31,185 nucleotides of DNA from JANQPX01 sp039197065 (GCA_039197065.1 JBCCUL010000052.1:1-31185); one strand, 5' to 3'. Shown: positions 8,202 to 17,080, counted from the stretch's first letter. Translations and numbers: made by a program. Notes: generated by a model not told the origin, from the letters alone.

Positions 8202-10013
8202 ATGGTCACGCGCCCTGAAAATCGCAAGTCCTTCATCGCCATGGTCCCGAAAATGACAAGAGCCAGTACTGCCCTCGCACTCGTCCTTTTGACGAGCGTT
8301 TTCGGAACCAGCCCCGGCCAGGCCGCCGGCGAGAAGAGGCTTGACGCCCTTTTTCATTTGCAGGTAGCCGGACCCGGCACAGTCGATGAGGCGAAGCTGG
8401 TCAAGGCCGCCGCCGAGTCGACGCTAGGTGATTACCTCGCCGGCAATTTCGCCCTGGATACCGGCAACATCAAAGAGGCCGCCAGCTATTTCGAGCGGGC
8501 GCTGGCCGATGATCCCGACAATCTGGAGCTCAGGCGTCAGGTTTTCATGCTGGATCTCGCCGATGCGCGCTACGAGAGGGCCGTCACTGAAGCTCTTGCG
8601 CTCAAGGAACAGCTCGAAGACGAAACCAATGAGGACGCGCAGCTGCTGCTGGCGCTGGAGCAGATCAAGCTTGGCGCGTTCGATGCCGTTGCCGGCGAAC
8701 TGGAAGATGTCGGCTCCCAGGGCATCGTAGCCTTGGCGGCGCCCTTCGTACGCGCCTGGTCCATCATCGGCGAGGAGGGTGTCGGCTCCCTTGAGGCGGC
8801 GATCACAGCGCTGCATGAGGGCGAGTCGCTCGGGCCGCTCAACGAGTTCCACGACGCGATGCTGCTGGTGCTCGGCGAGCGCCATGAGGAAGCGCTCGCG
8901 AAGCTCGAGGACATCATCCCCGAGACCGGTGCCGCGCCGGTGCGGGTTGCGCAGGCCTATGCCGAAATTCTGACGCGCGAGGGCCGGGATAAGGACGCGC
9001 TGACGTTTCTCAAAGCCCAGCTCGACTATGGCGAACGGCCGCTCCTGCGCCAGGCCGTCGTCGACATGGAAAGCGATGGAACGTCACCAGGCCTTCCCTT
9101 TGATGACGAGGCCGGCGGTGTTGCCGATGCGCTTTTGGGTATTGCCGAGGCCCTGCAGCAGGAACGCGGCAGCGCCCGCGCGATCCTCTACACCCGTCTC
9201 GCCCTTTACCTCCGGTCGGATCTTGCCGAGGCGCAGCTTCTGGTGGGTGACATTCTGGCGAGCCAGGAAAATGGCGATGCCGCGATCGAGGCCTATGATT
9301 CGATCCCGGAGACCTCGCCGCTGAACTATGCCGCCAGGGTCAGAAAGGCGCAGGTGCTCCATCGCCAGGAGCAGCAGGAACAGGCATTCGGCCTGCTCGG
9401 CAATCTTGCCGATGACGATCCCGAGCGCACCGATGCCTTGATCGAATTGGGCAATCTGCTGCGTCGGGACGAGCTCTATGAGCGCGCCGAGCAGGCCTAC
9501 AGTCAGGCGATCGAGCGCATTTCGGCTCCCCAGCAGGAACATTGGAGCCTCTTCTACAGCCGCGGCATCACCTATGAGCGCACGAAACGCTGGCCCGAAG
9601 CCGAAGCCGATTTTCTCTTTGCCCTGGAGCTTCAGCCCGAACAGCCTTTCGTCCTCAACTATCTCGGCTATAGCTGGGTCGATCAGGGCGAGAACCTGGA
9701 GCAGGCGGAGGATATGCTCAATCGCGCCGTCAGGGCGCGGCCGGATGACGGCTTTATCGTCGACAGCTTGGGTTGGGTTCATTACCGCCTCGGCGAATAT
9801 GACAAAGCCGTGGAACAGCTGGAGCGTGCCGTCGAACTGCAGCCTGGCGATCCGGTGATCAATGATCATCTCGGTGACGCCTATTGGAAAGTGGGACGCG
9901 AGCGCGAAGCGACTTTTCAGTGGCGGCGGGCCTTGACCCTGGATCCCGAGGACGACCTGGTCGCCACGATCAAGGACAAGCTGGAAAACGGCCTTGAGGA
10001 CGATCGTTCCTGA
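8202..10013 (+). CDS. exported tetratricopeptide-repeat protein
   Basis: Up to 603 residues. A hydrophobic signal sequence (TALALVLLTSVFGTSPGQAA) sits near residues 20-41, followed by many helical TPR units through to the C-terminus. The clearest are the last four, for example NYLGYSWVDQGENLEQAEDMLNRAV and DSLGWVHYRLGEYDKAVEQLERAV with the W-L-G-Y-A-F-A-P pattern. TPR proteins act as binding scaffolds; this one probably works in the periplasm or at the outer membrane. The start is uncertain: ATGs at 8202, 8241 and 8253 all lack a strong ribosome site, and the later two place the signal peptide better. It is followed after 8 bp by ispE, so the two are probably co-transcribed, an arrangement also common in related bacteria. 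Confidence 0.85.
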   Translation: MVTRPENRKSFIAMVPKMTRASTALALVLLTSVFGTSPGQAAGEKRLDALFHLQVAGPGTVDEAKLVKAAAESTLGDYLAGNFALDTGNIKEAASYFERALADDPDNLELRRQVFMLDLADARYERAVTEALALKEQLEDETNEDAQLLLALEQIKLGAFDAVAGELEDVGSQGIVALAAPFVRAWSIIGEEGVGSLEAAITALHEGESLGPLNEFHDAMLLVLGERHEEALAKLEDIIPETGAAPVRVAQAYAEILTREGRDKDALTFLKAQLDYGERPLLRQAVVDMESDGTSPGLPFDDEAGGVADALLGIAEALQQERGSARAILYTRLALYLRSDLAEAQLLVGDILASQENGDAAIEAYDSIPETSPLNYAARVRKAQVLHRQEQQEQAFGLLGNLADDDPERTDALIELGNLLRRDELYERAEQAYSQAIERISAPQQEHWSLFYSRGITYERTKRWPEAEADFLFALELQPEQPFVLNYLGYSWVDQGENLEQAEDMLNRAVRARPDDGFIVDSLGWVHYRLGEYDKAVEQLERAVELQPGDPVINDHLGDAYWKVGREREATFQWRRALTLDPEDDLVATIKDKLENGLEDDRS

Positions 10014-10021
10014 GTAAAGCC

Positions 10022-10888
10022 ATGCCAGGCGCTACGACGACCAGGATCGACGAGACGGCATTCGCCAAAATCAATCTCGATCTTCGGATCTGCGGTCGAC
10101 GGGACGATGGCTATCATGATCTGGACAGCCTCGTGGTGTTTGCCGAAATCGGCGATCACCTGACCTTCGAGCCGGGCGACGGTCTTGCGCTAAAGATCGA
10201 TGGGCCTTTCGCGGAGGGGCTTCCGACTGATGATCGCAATCTGGTGATCCGCGCCGCGACGGCGCTCGCCAGGATGGTCGATCGCGACATGAATGCCCGT
10301 ATCACCCTCAAGAAGAACCTGCCGGTCGCCTCCGGTCTTGGCGGCGGATCGGCCGATGCCGCTGCGACCCTTCGCGGCCTCTGCAGGCTATGGGGTTTGA
10401 CGCTGGCGCTTGCCGATCTGGCGCCGCTGGCGCGCAGGCTGGGCGCCGATGTGCCGGTCTGTCTCGGGTCGACGTCGGCGCGCATGCAGGCGATCGGCGA
10501 TCAGCTCACACCCATCGGATCATCGGCCGGCTCGCCGATCATTCTGGTCAACCCCGGAACGCCGATCTCGACCCCTGACGTTTTTCGCGGCCTGACGGTC
10601 CATTCGGGTGCGCGCAGCTCAGGTTCCATCGACCAGACGTCCCCCCTTCAGAGGCTGCCAGCCGACGGCGTCAACGATTTGGAAGCGCCGGCGATCCGCC
10701 TGGCGCCGGTGATCGGCACGGCGCTCGACGCGCTTCGCGCCCAGCCCGGATGTGTCTTCGCCCGCATGTCCGGTAGCGGCGCCACCTGTTTCGGCCTGTT
10801 CGATCATTCTGCCGAACGGGATCGCGCCGTCAGCGCCCTCTCCGCATCGCATCCGGGATGGTGGGTCAGGGGCACCGAGATCAGGTAA
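10022..10888 (+). CDS. ispE: 4-diphosphocytidyl-2-C-methyl-D-erythritol kinase
   Basis: A 288-residue GHMP kinase that phosphorylates CDP-methylerythritol at the 2-position with ATP, the fourth step of the non-mevalonate isoprenoid pathway. Visible signatures: AKINLDL with Lys16 (equivalent to the catalytic Lys10 of E. coli), RRDDGYHDL, the glycine-rich ATP loop PVASGLGGGSADAA at 101-114, and LGADVPV with Asp143 (equivalent to Asp141 of E. coli). The C-terminal MSGSGATCFGLF motif is the third GHMP signature. Length is typical. The start follows the TPR gene stop by 8 bp, indicating an operon. tRNA-Gln follows 108 bp downstream. Confidence 0.95.
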   Translation: MPGATTTRIDETAFAKINLDLRICGRRDDGYHDLDSLVVFAEIGDHLTFEPGDGLALKIDGPFAEGLPTDDRNLVIRAATALARMVDRDMNARITLKKNLPVASGLGGGSADAAATLRGLCRLWGLTLALADLAPLARRLGADVPVCLGSTSARMQAIGDQLTPIGSSAGSPIILVNPGTPISTPDVFRGLTVHSGARSSGSIDQTSPLQRLPADGVNDLEAPAIRLAPVIGTALDALRAQPGCVFARMSGSGATCFGLFDHSAERDRAVSALSASHPGWWVRGTEIR

Positions 10889-10954
10889 CATGTCCTCGAT
10901 CGACGTCGACACGGAATCCTGCAAGGCATGCCGGTCGCAAACGCCGGGTTGAAC

Positions 10955-10983
10955 TTGTCAGACCGGCACGCAGCTCTTATCTT
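10955..10983 (+). promoter_or_regulatory. candidate sigma-70 promoter for tRNA-Gln
   Basis: TTGTCA (10955-10960), a 17-bp spacer and TATCTT (10978-10983). The predicted start of transcription would fall only a few bases upstream of the tRNA at 10997. It agrees with consensus at 5 of 6 and 4 of 6 positions. Confidence 0.5.
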
Positions 10984-10996
10984 GCCTGATGCGTGA

Positions 10997-11072
10997 TGGG
11001 GTGTGGCCAAGTGGTTAAGGCACCGGGTTTTGATCCCGGCATTCGTGGGTTCGAATCCCACCGCCCCTGCCA
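10997..11072 (+). tRNA. tRNA-Gln (anticodon TTG)
   Basis: A full 76-nt cloverleaf with encoded CCA. Anticodon stem CCGGG/CCCGG flanks the 7-nt loop TTTTGAT, giving anticodon TTG at positions 34-36. The D-arm is GCC/GGC and the T-arm GTGGG-TTCGAAT-CCCAC. The acceptor strands TGGGGTG and CGCCCCT pair at positions 2-71 to 7-66, but position 1 is T and position 72 is T, where U1-A72 is expected for tRNA-Gln. Discriminator G73 fits tRNA-Gln. The sequence otherwise strongly resembles E. coli and alphaproteobacterial tRNA-Gln. Confidence 0.95.
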
Positions 11073-11102
11073 CGCTTCAGCGACATTCCCGCCATCATCA
11101 CG

Positions 11103-11651
11103 TCAGCTTTTGCCGTGTACGTCCCTAAGCTTGTCGATGATCGCCTCCGACCAGACACAAGCGCCCGGCGTCTTGCCGCCGATGATGGCCATCAGGACGT
11201 TTTCTCCATCGCCGAGATTTTCAAAGCTGCGCATCACGCCTGAAGGCACGCTGATCCCATCGAAGCGGTCAAGTTCGATCGCGTTCTCGCCATGGGTGCC
11301 CCAGGCGACCTTCCAGCGTCCCGTCATGACGATGAAGACCTCTTCGCTGTCATGGCTGTGCAGGGCAGCCCCCTGCCCTGGACCGGCCTTGATGAAGTCG
11401 ATGTGGAAGTTCTCCGCCGCCTTGACCGCCTTGACGATCTGTTCATCGGCCGTGCCGGAACCAAGCGCGCCGTAAAGCACGCGCTCATGGCCGGGAACGG
11501 CGGCATCGATGAAGGCGTTCGGTGAGCCTTCGAGCGCATCGAAACGCCAGACCCGGGCCTCGATTTCCTCATCGCTGATCGGTTTCGACTTGCCGACTTG
11601 CGCTTTGATGTCCTCATCGAAGCGAATGTCGATTTCATCGCGGTTGTTCAT
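11103..11651 (-). CDS. cupin-domain protein
   Basis: A 182-residue single-domain cupin. The first cupin motif is visible as HSHDSEEVFIVMTGRWKVAWG and the second as the segment around RFDGISVPSGVMRSFENLGDG, so a metal-binding beta-barrel is likely, although the second-motif histidine is replaced (VPSGVMRSF). No signal peptide. The ATG at 11651 has GGAG seven bases upstream; the longer frame to 11792 would run into the MetE-like gene. It follows that gene by 10 bp and is the last gene of the 11-18 kb operon. A role as dioxygenase, isomerase or ligand sensor acting on the operon's substrate is inferred, not shown. Confidence 0.8.
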   Translation of the reverse strand: MNNRDEIDIRFDEDIKAQVGKSKPISDEEIEARVWRFDALEGSPNAFIDAAVPGHERVLYGALGSGTADEQIVKAVKAAENFHIDFIKAGPGQGAALHSHDSEEVFIVMTGRWKVAWGTHGENAIELDRFDGISVPSGVMRSFENLGDGENVLMAIIGGKTPGACVWSEAIIDKLRDVHGKS

Positions 11652-11661
11652 GGCAATCTCC

Positions 11662-12810
11662 TCATTGTCCCCAAAGCCTGGCGCTCGCGATCTCGGCACC
11701 TCTGGCCATCGCCTCGAACTTCGCAAAACAGATGTCCGGATCGACCAGGCCATCGCCGGCGAAGGTGGAAAAGCCGCAATCCGAGCCGGCAAGCACGCGC
11801 TCGCGGCCGACGATGTCGGCGAATTTCAAGAGACGCTCGGCGATCAGTTCGGGGTGCTCGATATAATTGGAGCAGCTGTCGATCACGCCCGGACAAAGCA
11901 CCTTGTTTTCCGGCAGATCGGCGCTCGCGAACACCTGCCACTCATGGGCATGGCGCGGATTGGCGGCTTCGAACAGCAGCGTTGCAGGTTTCGCCATCAG
12001 AACGACGTCGATGATCTTTTCGAGCGGGATGTCCTTGTGATGAGGTCCCTCATAATTGCCCCAGCAGAGATGCATGCGCAGGCGCTCCGCCGGCAGGCCG
12101 TCCAGAGCATCGTTCAGCACGTCGATCTGATCCCGGGCATGGCGCAGAAAGGTCTTTTCGTCCTCATCCTTGAAGATGGTGTGCCGGCCCATGGCGAGGT
12201 CCGGGCAGTCGATCTGCAGATCGAAACCGGCCTCGATAATCGCCCGATACTCCTCGCGCATCGTCTTGCCGAGCGCTTCCAGATAGGCGGCATGCGTCGA
12301 AAAAAACCGGTTCGGCTGAAAAACTGCGATCACGCCGGGCGATGCGGCGTTCATAAAGGCCCCTGTCGGTCGATGACGATCGACAGCGCTCTCGAACCGC
12401 CGGATATCGTCTTCGAGCGGTTGATGATCCTTCACCTCGATCGGCCCGGTGCAGCAGGGGCGCGGCAGCGGCAAGGCTCCCTTTCGCCGCTCGCCGAGCT
12501 TCTTGGCATAGTTCGGGAACTCGGCGAGATCGGCGCCCGGCACCCTCGGGCTGTCGCCCTCGAAACCGGTCAGACGATCGGTGATGTAATTGGCATAGCC
12601 GAGTTTCGAAAACTCGCCATCGGAGACGATGTCGATCCCGGCTTGCTTCTGTTTCAAGACGATCGAGTCGACGCCCGCGGCCACCGTTCGATCGAAGGCA
12701 TCGGCGTCCACATCGCCGCTTTCCACCTTCTGCCTGAGCAGATCGCAGATATCATCCGGTCTCGGCAGGGACCCGACATGGGTGGTCAGAATGCGATCGC
12801 GGCTTAACAC
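11662..12810 (-). CDS. MetE C-terminal-like zinc methyltransferase
   Basis: A 382-residue protein of the cobalamin-independent methionine synthase fold, corresponding to the catalytic C-terminal half of MetE (full MetE is about 750). It opens with TTHVGSLPRP, a usual start for this subfamily. The zinc ligands are all present: His247 and Cys249 (HLCWGN), Glu281 (LLFEAAN) and Cys345 (GSDCGF), matching the His-Cys-Glu-Cys set of MetE. The family moves methyl or alkyl groups to a thiol; members include MetE, short methionine synthases and epoxyalkane:coenzyme M transferase. It lies between a sugar-type permease gene (21-bp gap) and the cupin gene, so demethylation or thiol-dependent processing of the imported substrate is more likely than routine methionine synthesis. 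That is inference. Confidence 0.85.
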   Translation of the reverse strand: MLSRDRILTTHVGSLPRPDDICDLLRQKVESGDVDADAFDRTVAAGVDSIVLKQKQAGIDIVSDGEFSKLGYANYITDRLTGFEGDSPRVPGADLAEFPNYAKKLGERRKGALPLPRPCCTGPIEVKDHQPLEDDIRRFESAVDRHRPTGAFMNAASPGVIAVFQPNRFFSTHAAYLEALGKTMREEYRAIIEAGFDLQIDCPDLAMGRHTIFKDEDEKTFLRHARDQIDVLNDALDGLPAERLRMHLCWGNYEGPHHKDIPLEKIIDVVLMAKPATLLFEAANPRHAHEWQVFASADLPENKVLCPGVIDSCSNYIEHPELIAERLLKFADIVGRERVLAGSDCGFSTFAGDGLVDPDICFAKFEAMARGAEIASARLWGQ

Positions 12811-12831
12811 GTCATTAACCTTTCTTTGGTA

Positions 12832-13719
12832 CTAACCTTTCACAGCGCCTGCAGTCATGCCCTGGATGATCTGGCGTGCGGCGAAGAAGGTGAAGAGCAG
12901 CGGCGGGATCACGATCAGCGTGCCCATGGCCATGATCCGGCCCCATTCAACGCCGGTGTCGGTGATGAAGCCGGCGGCGGCGACCGGAAGCGTGCGGCTC
13001 CTCCGGCCGGTGAGCAGCAAAGCGAGGATGAATTCGTTCCAGGCAATGCGAAAGGCGAAGATGCCGGCGACCGCGTAGCCGGATTTCATGAGGGGAAGAA
13101 GCACGCGGGTGAACACCTGGAGCGGCGAGGCACCGTCGATGATTGCGGCCTCCTCAAGCTCCACGGGGATCTGTTTGTAAAAGCCGAACAGCAGCCAGAT
13201 GGCGAACGGCAGATTGAGAGCGGTGTAGAAGAAGATCAGGACGACGAGATCGTTCTTCAGGCTGAAGGTGGTCACCATGAAAAAGGCGGGCACGGCCAGC
13301 ACGGCGGGCGGCACCATGCGGATCAGAAGGGTGGAGTTGGCCACCAGGCGGCGGCCCTTGAACTCGGTGCGGGCGAGCGCATAGGCGCACATACCGCCAA
13401 ACAGAAGGGTCAAGAAGGTCGAGACCGCACCGACGATGATCGAGTTGACGAGATAGCGATCGAATTTTCCACGGGTCAGGATGTACTCGTAATTGTCGAG
13501 CGTCGGCAGGAAGAAGAACCAGAGCGGTTCGGCCGACTGAACGATCACGTCGTTCTTAAAGGACGTGGCGATCATCACCCAGATCGGTGCAAGACAGATC
13601 GCCGCGAGGACGATCAGCGCCAGGTAGTGCGCCGCCTGATGCCAGGGGTTGTGCAGCCGCTTGCCCGCCAGGAAAGAACCGCCCGGGGCGTCGGGGCTAC
13701 GCGCCCTGCGCTTAGACAT
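12832..13719 (-). CDS. ABC transporter permease, CUT1/MalG type
   Basis: A 295-residue inner-membrane permease. About six membrane helices are visible, starting with LALIVLAAICLAPIWVMI near residues 33-50. The cytoplasmic EAA loop, ELEEAAIIDGASPLQVFTRVLLPL (about 187-210), docks the ATPase and is typical of the MalG half of carbohydrate uptake systems. It overlaps the preceding MalF-type gene by 8 bp, showing translational coupling. The short basic N-terminus (KRRARSPD) is cytoplasmic. Substrate is unknown; the context suggests a sugar, aldonate or related solute. Confidence 0.92.
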   Translation of the reverse strand: MSKRRARSPDAPGGSFLAGKRLHNPWHQAAHYLALIVLAAICLAPIWVMIATSFKNDVIVQSAEPLWFFFLPTLDNYEYILTRGKFDRYLVNSIIVGAVSTFLTLLFGGMCAYALARTEFKGRRLVANSTLLIRMVPPAVLAVPAFFMVTTFSLKNDLVVLIFFYTALNLPFAIWLLFGFYKQIPVELEEAAIIDGASPLQVFTRVLLPLMKSGYAVAGIFAFRIAWNEFILALLLTGRRSRTLPVAAAGFITDTGVEWGRIMAMGTLIVIPPLLFTFFAARQIIQGMTAGAVKG

Positions 13720-14641
13720 CGGATTTGTCCTTCATCGGATTGCCCATGACCAGGATGGCAAAGGAGAGCGCGAAGACGATCAGGATCAGGAGGACCGAAA
13801 TGGCCGATGCATAGCCGAGCTGCTGGGCGTCGAAAGCGCGGTTGTAGATGTGGAGCGAGAGGAGTTCGGTGGCGCGGCCGGGGCCGCCGCCGGTCATGAT
13901 GTACATGACCTCCATACCGCGGAAGACGTCGATCAGGCGCATGAGGAGCGCGATCAGGAGGATGGAGCGGATCATCGGCAGCTTCACCAGGAAGATCTGC
14001 TGCCACCAATTGGCGCCATCGATCCGGCTCGCCTCGATCACCTCGGAAGGCAGTGCCTGCAGACCGGCAATGACGATGATGAAGATGAAGGGCGTCCATT
14101 GCCAGATGTCCGTGAACACGATGGCGAAGAATGCGAGATCGGCATCGCCGAGCCAGACCTGATATTCGAAGCCGAGAAAGGAGAGGTAGTAGTTGATCCA
14201 GCCGATGCGCGCGTCATAGAGGTAGCGCCAGATCAGGCCGACCACGACAGGGGAGACCATCAGCGGCAGGATGAAGATGGTGCGAAAGATCGAGGCGCCG
14301 CGGATCGGTTTTTCCAGAAGAAGGGCAAGCGCCACGCCCAGGATCATCTCGATGGTGATGGTCCAGAAACCGAAGCGCAGCGTGACCGAAATCGATTCCC
14401 AGACATCGGGATCGGCGAGCATGCGCGAAAAGTGTCGAAAGCCGACATTGGGCGCATCCTCGAAATCCTGGCCGATATCCCAATCATAAAAGGCGAGGTA
14501 AAAAGCCTCGATCACCGGGTAAAGCAGCCCGGCGGCCATCACCAGCACCGCCGGCAGGATGAACAGATAGGGACTAACCTTCCGCCAATCCACCGATGCG
14601 GTGCTCATTGACTCTAGGCTGCCTGCGTCTGTCTTGGCCAT
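13712..14641 (-). CDS. ABC transporter permease, CUT1/MalF type
   Basis: A 309-residue inner-membrane permease with the YLFILPAVLVMAAGLLYPVIEAFYLAF first helix (about 25-51) typical of the MalF/UgpA class, and an EAA loop, VIEASRIDGANWWQQIFLVKLP (about 201-222). It pairs with the MalG-type protein to make the transport channel. The start at 14641 has a purine-rich ribosome site (GGAAGGGG) close upstream; an internal ATG at codon 12 is possible. The gene lies 116 bp after the solute-binding protein gene, a usual gap where mRNA structure lowers permease expression relative to the binding protein. Confidence 0.92.
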   Translation of the reverse strand: MAKTDAGSLESMSTASVDWRKVSPYLFILPAVLVMAAGLLYPVIEAFYLAFYDWDIGQDFEDAPNVGFRHFSRMLADPDVWESISVTLRFGFWTITIEMILGVALALLLEKPIRGASIFRTIFILPLMVSPVVVGLIWRYLYDARIGWINYYLSFLGFEYQVWLGDADLAFFAIVFTDIWQWTPFIFIIVIAGLQALPSEVIEASRIDGANWWQQIFLVKLPMIRSILLIALLMRLIDVFRGMEVMYIMTGGGPGRATELLSLHIYNRAFDAQQLGYASAISVLLILIVFALSFAILVMGNPMKDKSDV

Positions 14642-14757
14642 CTAGGCCCCTTCCTTCCCAGACAGAGCTGGATAACCGTCCCGGCCGGCGACGATGTCTT
14701 CCAGGAAACACCGCCGCCGATCCGAGACACGGCTACGTCAACCGGGTGCCGGCAGCA

Positions 14758-16095
14758 CTACTGGCTGCGGTAGTCGGCCCACTTGTAGTAGCCCTCGCGT
14801 TCCATGATGGCGCGCGCCTTTTCGTTGGCTTCGTCCATGATGGGCTGGATGGGCTTGTCGGTGGTGATGACCTCTGTGAGCGCCTGGCCGAGCACGTCGA
14901 TATTGAGCTCGTTCCACTCCGGGATCAGCGGGCGCCAGTCCGGATCGGCGCAGGGCAGCTGCTCAGCGACCACGGGGTATTCGGGGAACTTCTCGACGAA
15001 TTCCGGATCGTTCAGGGTCGAGATGCGGATCGGATCGCCGCCCAGTTCGACCATGCGCCGATCGCCAGCCTTATTGGTCATATATTGGATGAACAGGAAG
15101 GCGGCTTCCTTGTTCGGCGCGTTTGCCGGGATGCCCATGGCGAAACCGCCGGTCTCGGAGCCGCAGCGGGATCCCACCGGATGCAGTGCAAAGCCGACCT
15201 TGCCGTCGATCTTGGAGAGCTTTTCGTTCCGGGACATCGCGGCGATCTTGAGCGTGTCCAGATACATCGCCGCATCGCCCTGCAGGAAGGCGGCGGCCGC
15301 CTCGGAGAAGCCATAAGACGGGATGCCGTTCGGTCCGGTCTGGGTGATGGTGCGCATCACCTCCGCAGCCTGCACCGCCTCAGGGCTGTTGATCACGGGG
15401 TTCCACTCATCGTCGAAGATCTTGCCGCCGAGCGGAGCAAGATGCAGAAGCCAGCCTGCGGTCACTTGATGGCCTGTCTTGCCGCGCGAGGTCATGGCGC
15501 CGATCCCACCCTTCTCTTGGACCTCCGGCATCAGGGCGACCAACTCGTCATAGGTGCCTGGCACCTCGAAGCCATGCTCTTCGAAGATATCCTTCCGATA
15601 GGCGAGGATCGAGGTCTCAGCGCCGAACGGGATGCCGTAAAGCGCGCCCGACTTGCCGGGCATGTAGCCCTTCTTGCCGCCGACGATGCCGCCATTTTGC
15701 AGGTAGGCATCCGCGATGTCGTCGATGTCATATTGCGGATCGACCAGCGCGCCATTGGTGAAGAACTGGCTGAGCGGGGTCAAAAGGCCCTTCGAGACAT
15801 ATTCGCCTTTCCACATGACGACCCAGGAGACGACGTCATATTCGCCCTCGTCCTTGGACATTTCGAGGAGCTGACGATCGCGCAGCTTCAGATATTGAAG
15901 GGCATCCACCTCGACCTCGATCCCGGTTTCTTCGGTGAACTCCTCGATCAGCGTCTCGGCCGCCTGAAAATGGCTGAGTGCGGGCCAGCTCACGACGATC
16001 GTGGTGCCTTCGTAATCCGCATACGGGTTGGCGACGGCCGCCGAGCCGAAGCTCAAAAGCGCGCCGATAGCGGCGGTGGCGAGTAATGAACGCAT
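14758..16095 (-). CDS. extracellular solute-binding protein, family 1
   Basis: A 445-residue periplasmic binding protein that captures substrate for the two permeases. Residues 1-22 form a Sec signal peptide (MRSLLATAAIGALLSFGSAAVA). The mature protein shows family-1 features: an opening beta-strand TTIVVSWP, ETLIEEFTEETGIEVEVD, YDVVSWVVMWKGEYVSKGLLTPL, and GIPFGAETSILAYRKDIFEEHGFEVPGTYDELV near the hinge. Length is typical of carbohydrate-type binders. A strong GGAGG ribosome site lies seven bases before the ATG. A 205-bp gap separates it from the upstream regulator gene, so it may also have its own promoter. Confidence 0.92.
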   Translation of the reverse strand: MRSLLATAAIGALLSFGSAAVANPYADYEGTTIVVSWPALSHFQAAETLIEEFTEETGIEVEVDALQYLKLRDRQLLEMSKDEGEYDVVSWVVMWKGEYVSKGLLTPLSQFFTNGALVDPQYDIDDIADAYLQNGGIVGGKKGYMPGKSGALYGIPFGAETSILAYRKDIFEEHGFEVPGTYDELVALMPEVQEKGGIGAMTSRGKTGHQVTAGWLLHLAPLGGKIFDDEWNPVINSPEAVQAAEVMRTITQTGPNGIPSYGFSEAAAAFLQGDAAMYLDTLKIAAMSRNEKLSKIDGKVGFALHPVGSRCGSETGGFAMGIPANAPNKEAAFLFIQYMTNKAGDRRMVELGGDPIRISTLNDPEFVEKFPEYPVVAEQLPCADPDWRPLIPEWNELNIDVLGQALTEVITTDKPIQPIMDEANEKARAIMEREGYYKWADYRSQ

Positions 16096-16300
16096 CAGGA
16101 AACCTCCCTTTTTTTCTGACGATCGAGTTGAGATGAAGACGACATGTCAGGCCCCAGATCGCTTCCTCGGTATCGATCCAGCGGCCTTCGCGGGTGACAT
16201 GCAGGAACAGCAGCAAGAAGAAGACGGCCGTCAGCCAGTGCAGGGCCTGCAGCCAAGCGGTGCCATGGGCAAGGAACGGATCCACCCGATCGCCTCATCT

Positions 16301-17080
16301 TCATGACGATGCCGCCTTGCTGCCGCCTACGTCGGCGAGCAGAGAGGCGATCATGTCGACATGGCCGCGCATGGCGAGCGCCGCCGCGTCGGCATCTCGC
16401 GCTTTCAAGGCCGCAAGAATGCGCCGATGGTCATTCACGGCAAGACGGACGCCGTCATGATGGCGCATCAGCTCTCGCCTGTGGGCATAGGCATGGGCGT
16501 AGGCATCCGAGGCGAAACCGGAAAGCACCGGATTGCCGGCAGCTTTGAAGATTGCCAGGTGAAATTCGCGGTCCGAGATCTGGAAGCGCACAGGATCGTC
16601 CAGCATGGCCTCCTGCGCGTCGACCAGCTTGGTCAGCCGCGACAGCGTGGTTCCGTCGATGCGCTGAGCGGCGCGTCTGGCGAGATCCGGTTCGAGAACG
16701 CGGCGCGCGTCGAGCACCGCCTCATCGCTCAGATCGGGAAGTTGGCGCAGATCGAAGCGCCGGCTCTCTTCGACCGTCACCGGGCTCAAACGCACCCGCG
16801 TTCGCGTGCCGTGACCGATATCGAGAATGCGGCGCTCGGCGAGCAGCTGCAGCGCACCGCGCACGCTGTCCCGGCTGACTTCGAGCATAGTGGCGAGATC
16901 GCGCTCGGAGGGAAGCTCGTCACCCGCCTGCAGAAGGCCCGCCGCGATCAAGTCGGCGAGGCTGGAGGCGATCTGTTCGCGAAGCGAAAGGCGCTTGATG
17001 CCGTCCCGGAGGGCCGGGCCAAGCAAATCCGCCGTCTCCGCATCTCGCGATGCCGTCCCTGATTCGGCCAAAGCCGTCAA
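16301..17080 (-). CDS. GntR-family transcriptional regulator, FadR subfamily
   Basis: A 259-residue regulator. The N-terminal winged helix includes LREQIASSLADLIAAGLLQAGDELPSERDLATMLEVSRDSVRGALQLLAERRIL. The C-terminal FCD ligand domain has likely metal ligands in DREFHLAIF, VNDHRRIL and MRGHVD. I place the start at the TTG at 17080, which has GAGGGG six bases upstream. The frame is open to 17167, but that extension overlaps a good TTGACA promoter and an operator-like dyad, and has no ribosome site. It lies between the SMP-30 and binding-protein genes, so it probably controls this operon in response to the substrate or a breakdown product. Confidence 0.88.
   Translation of the reverse strand: MTALAESGTASRDAETADLLGPALRDGIKRLSLREQIASSLADLIAAGLLQAGDELPSERDLATMLEVSRDSVRGALQLLAERRILDIGHGTRTRVRLSPVTVEESRRFDLRQLPDLSDEAVLDARRVLEPDLARRAAQRIDGTTLSRLTKLVDAQEAMLDDPVRFQISDREFHLAIFKAAGNPVLSGFASDAYAHAYAHRRELMRHHDGVRLAVNDHRRILAALKARDADAAALAMRGHVDMIASLLADVGGSKAASS

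Noticed and set aside
10804..11073. Minus-strand frame starting MAGAVGFEPTNAGIKTRCLNH
   Set aside because: It is antisense to tRNA-Gln; this translation is a well-known annotation artefact, and the rest is antisense to ispE.
14596..16086. 496-residue plus-strand frame
   Set aside because: Antisense shadow of the solute-binding protein gene.
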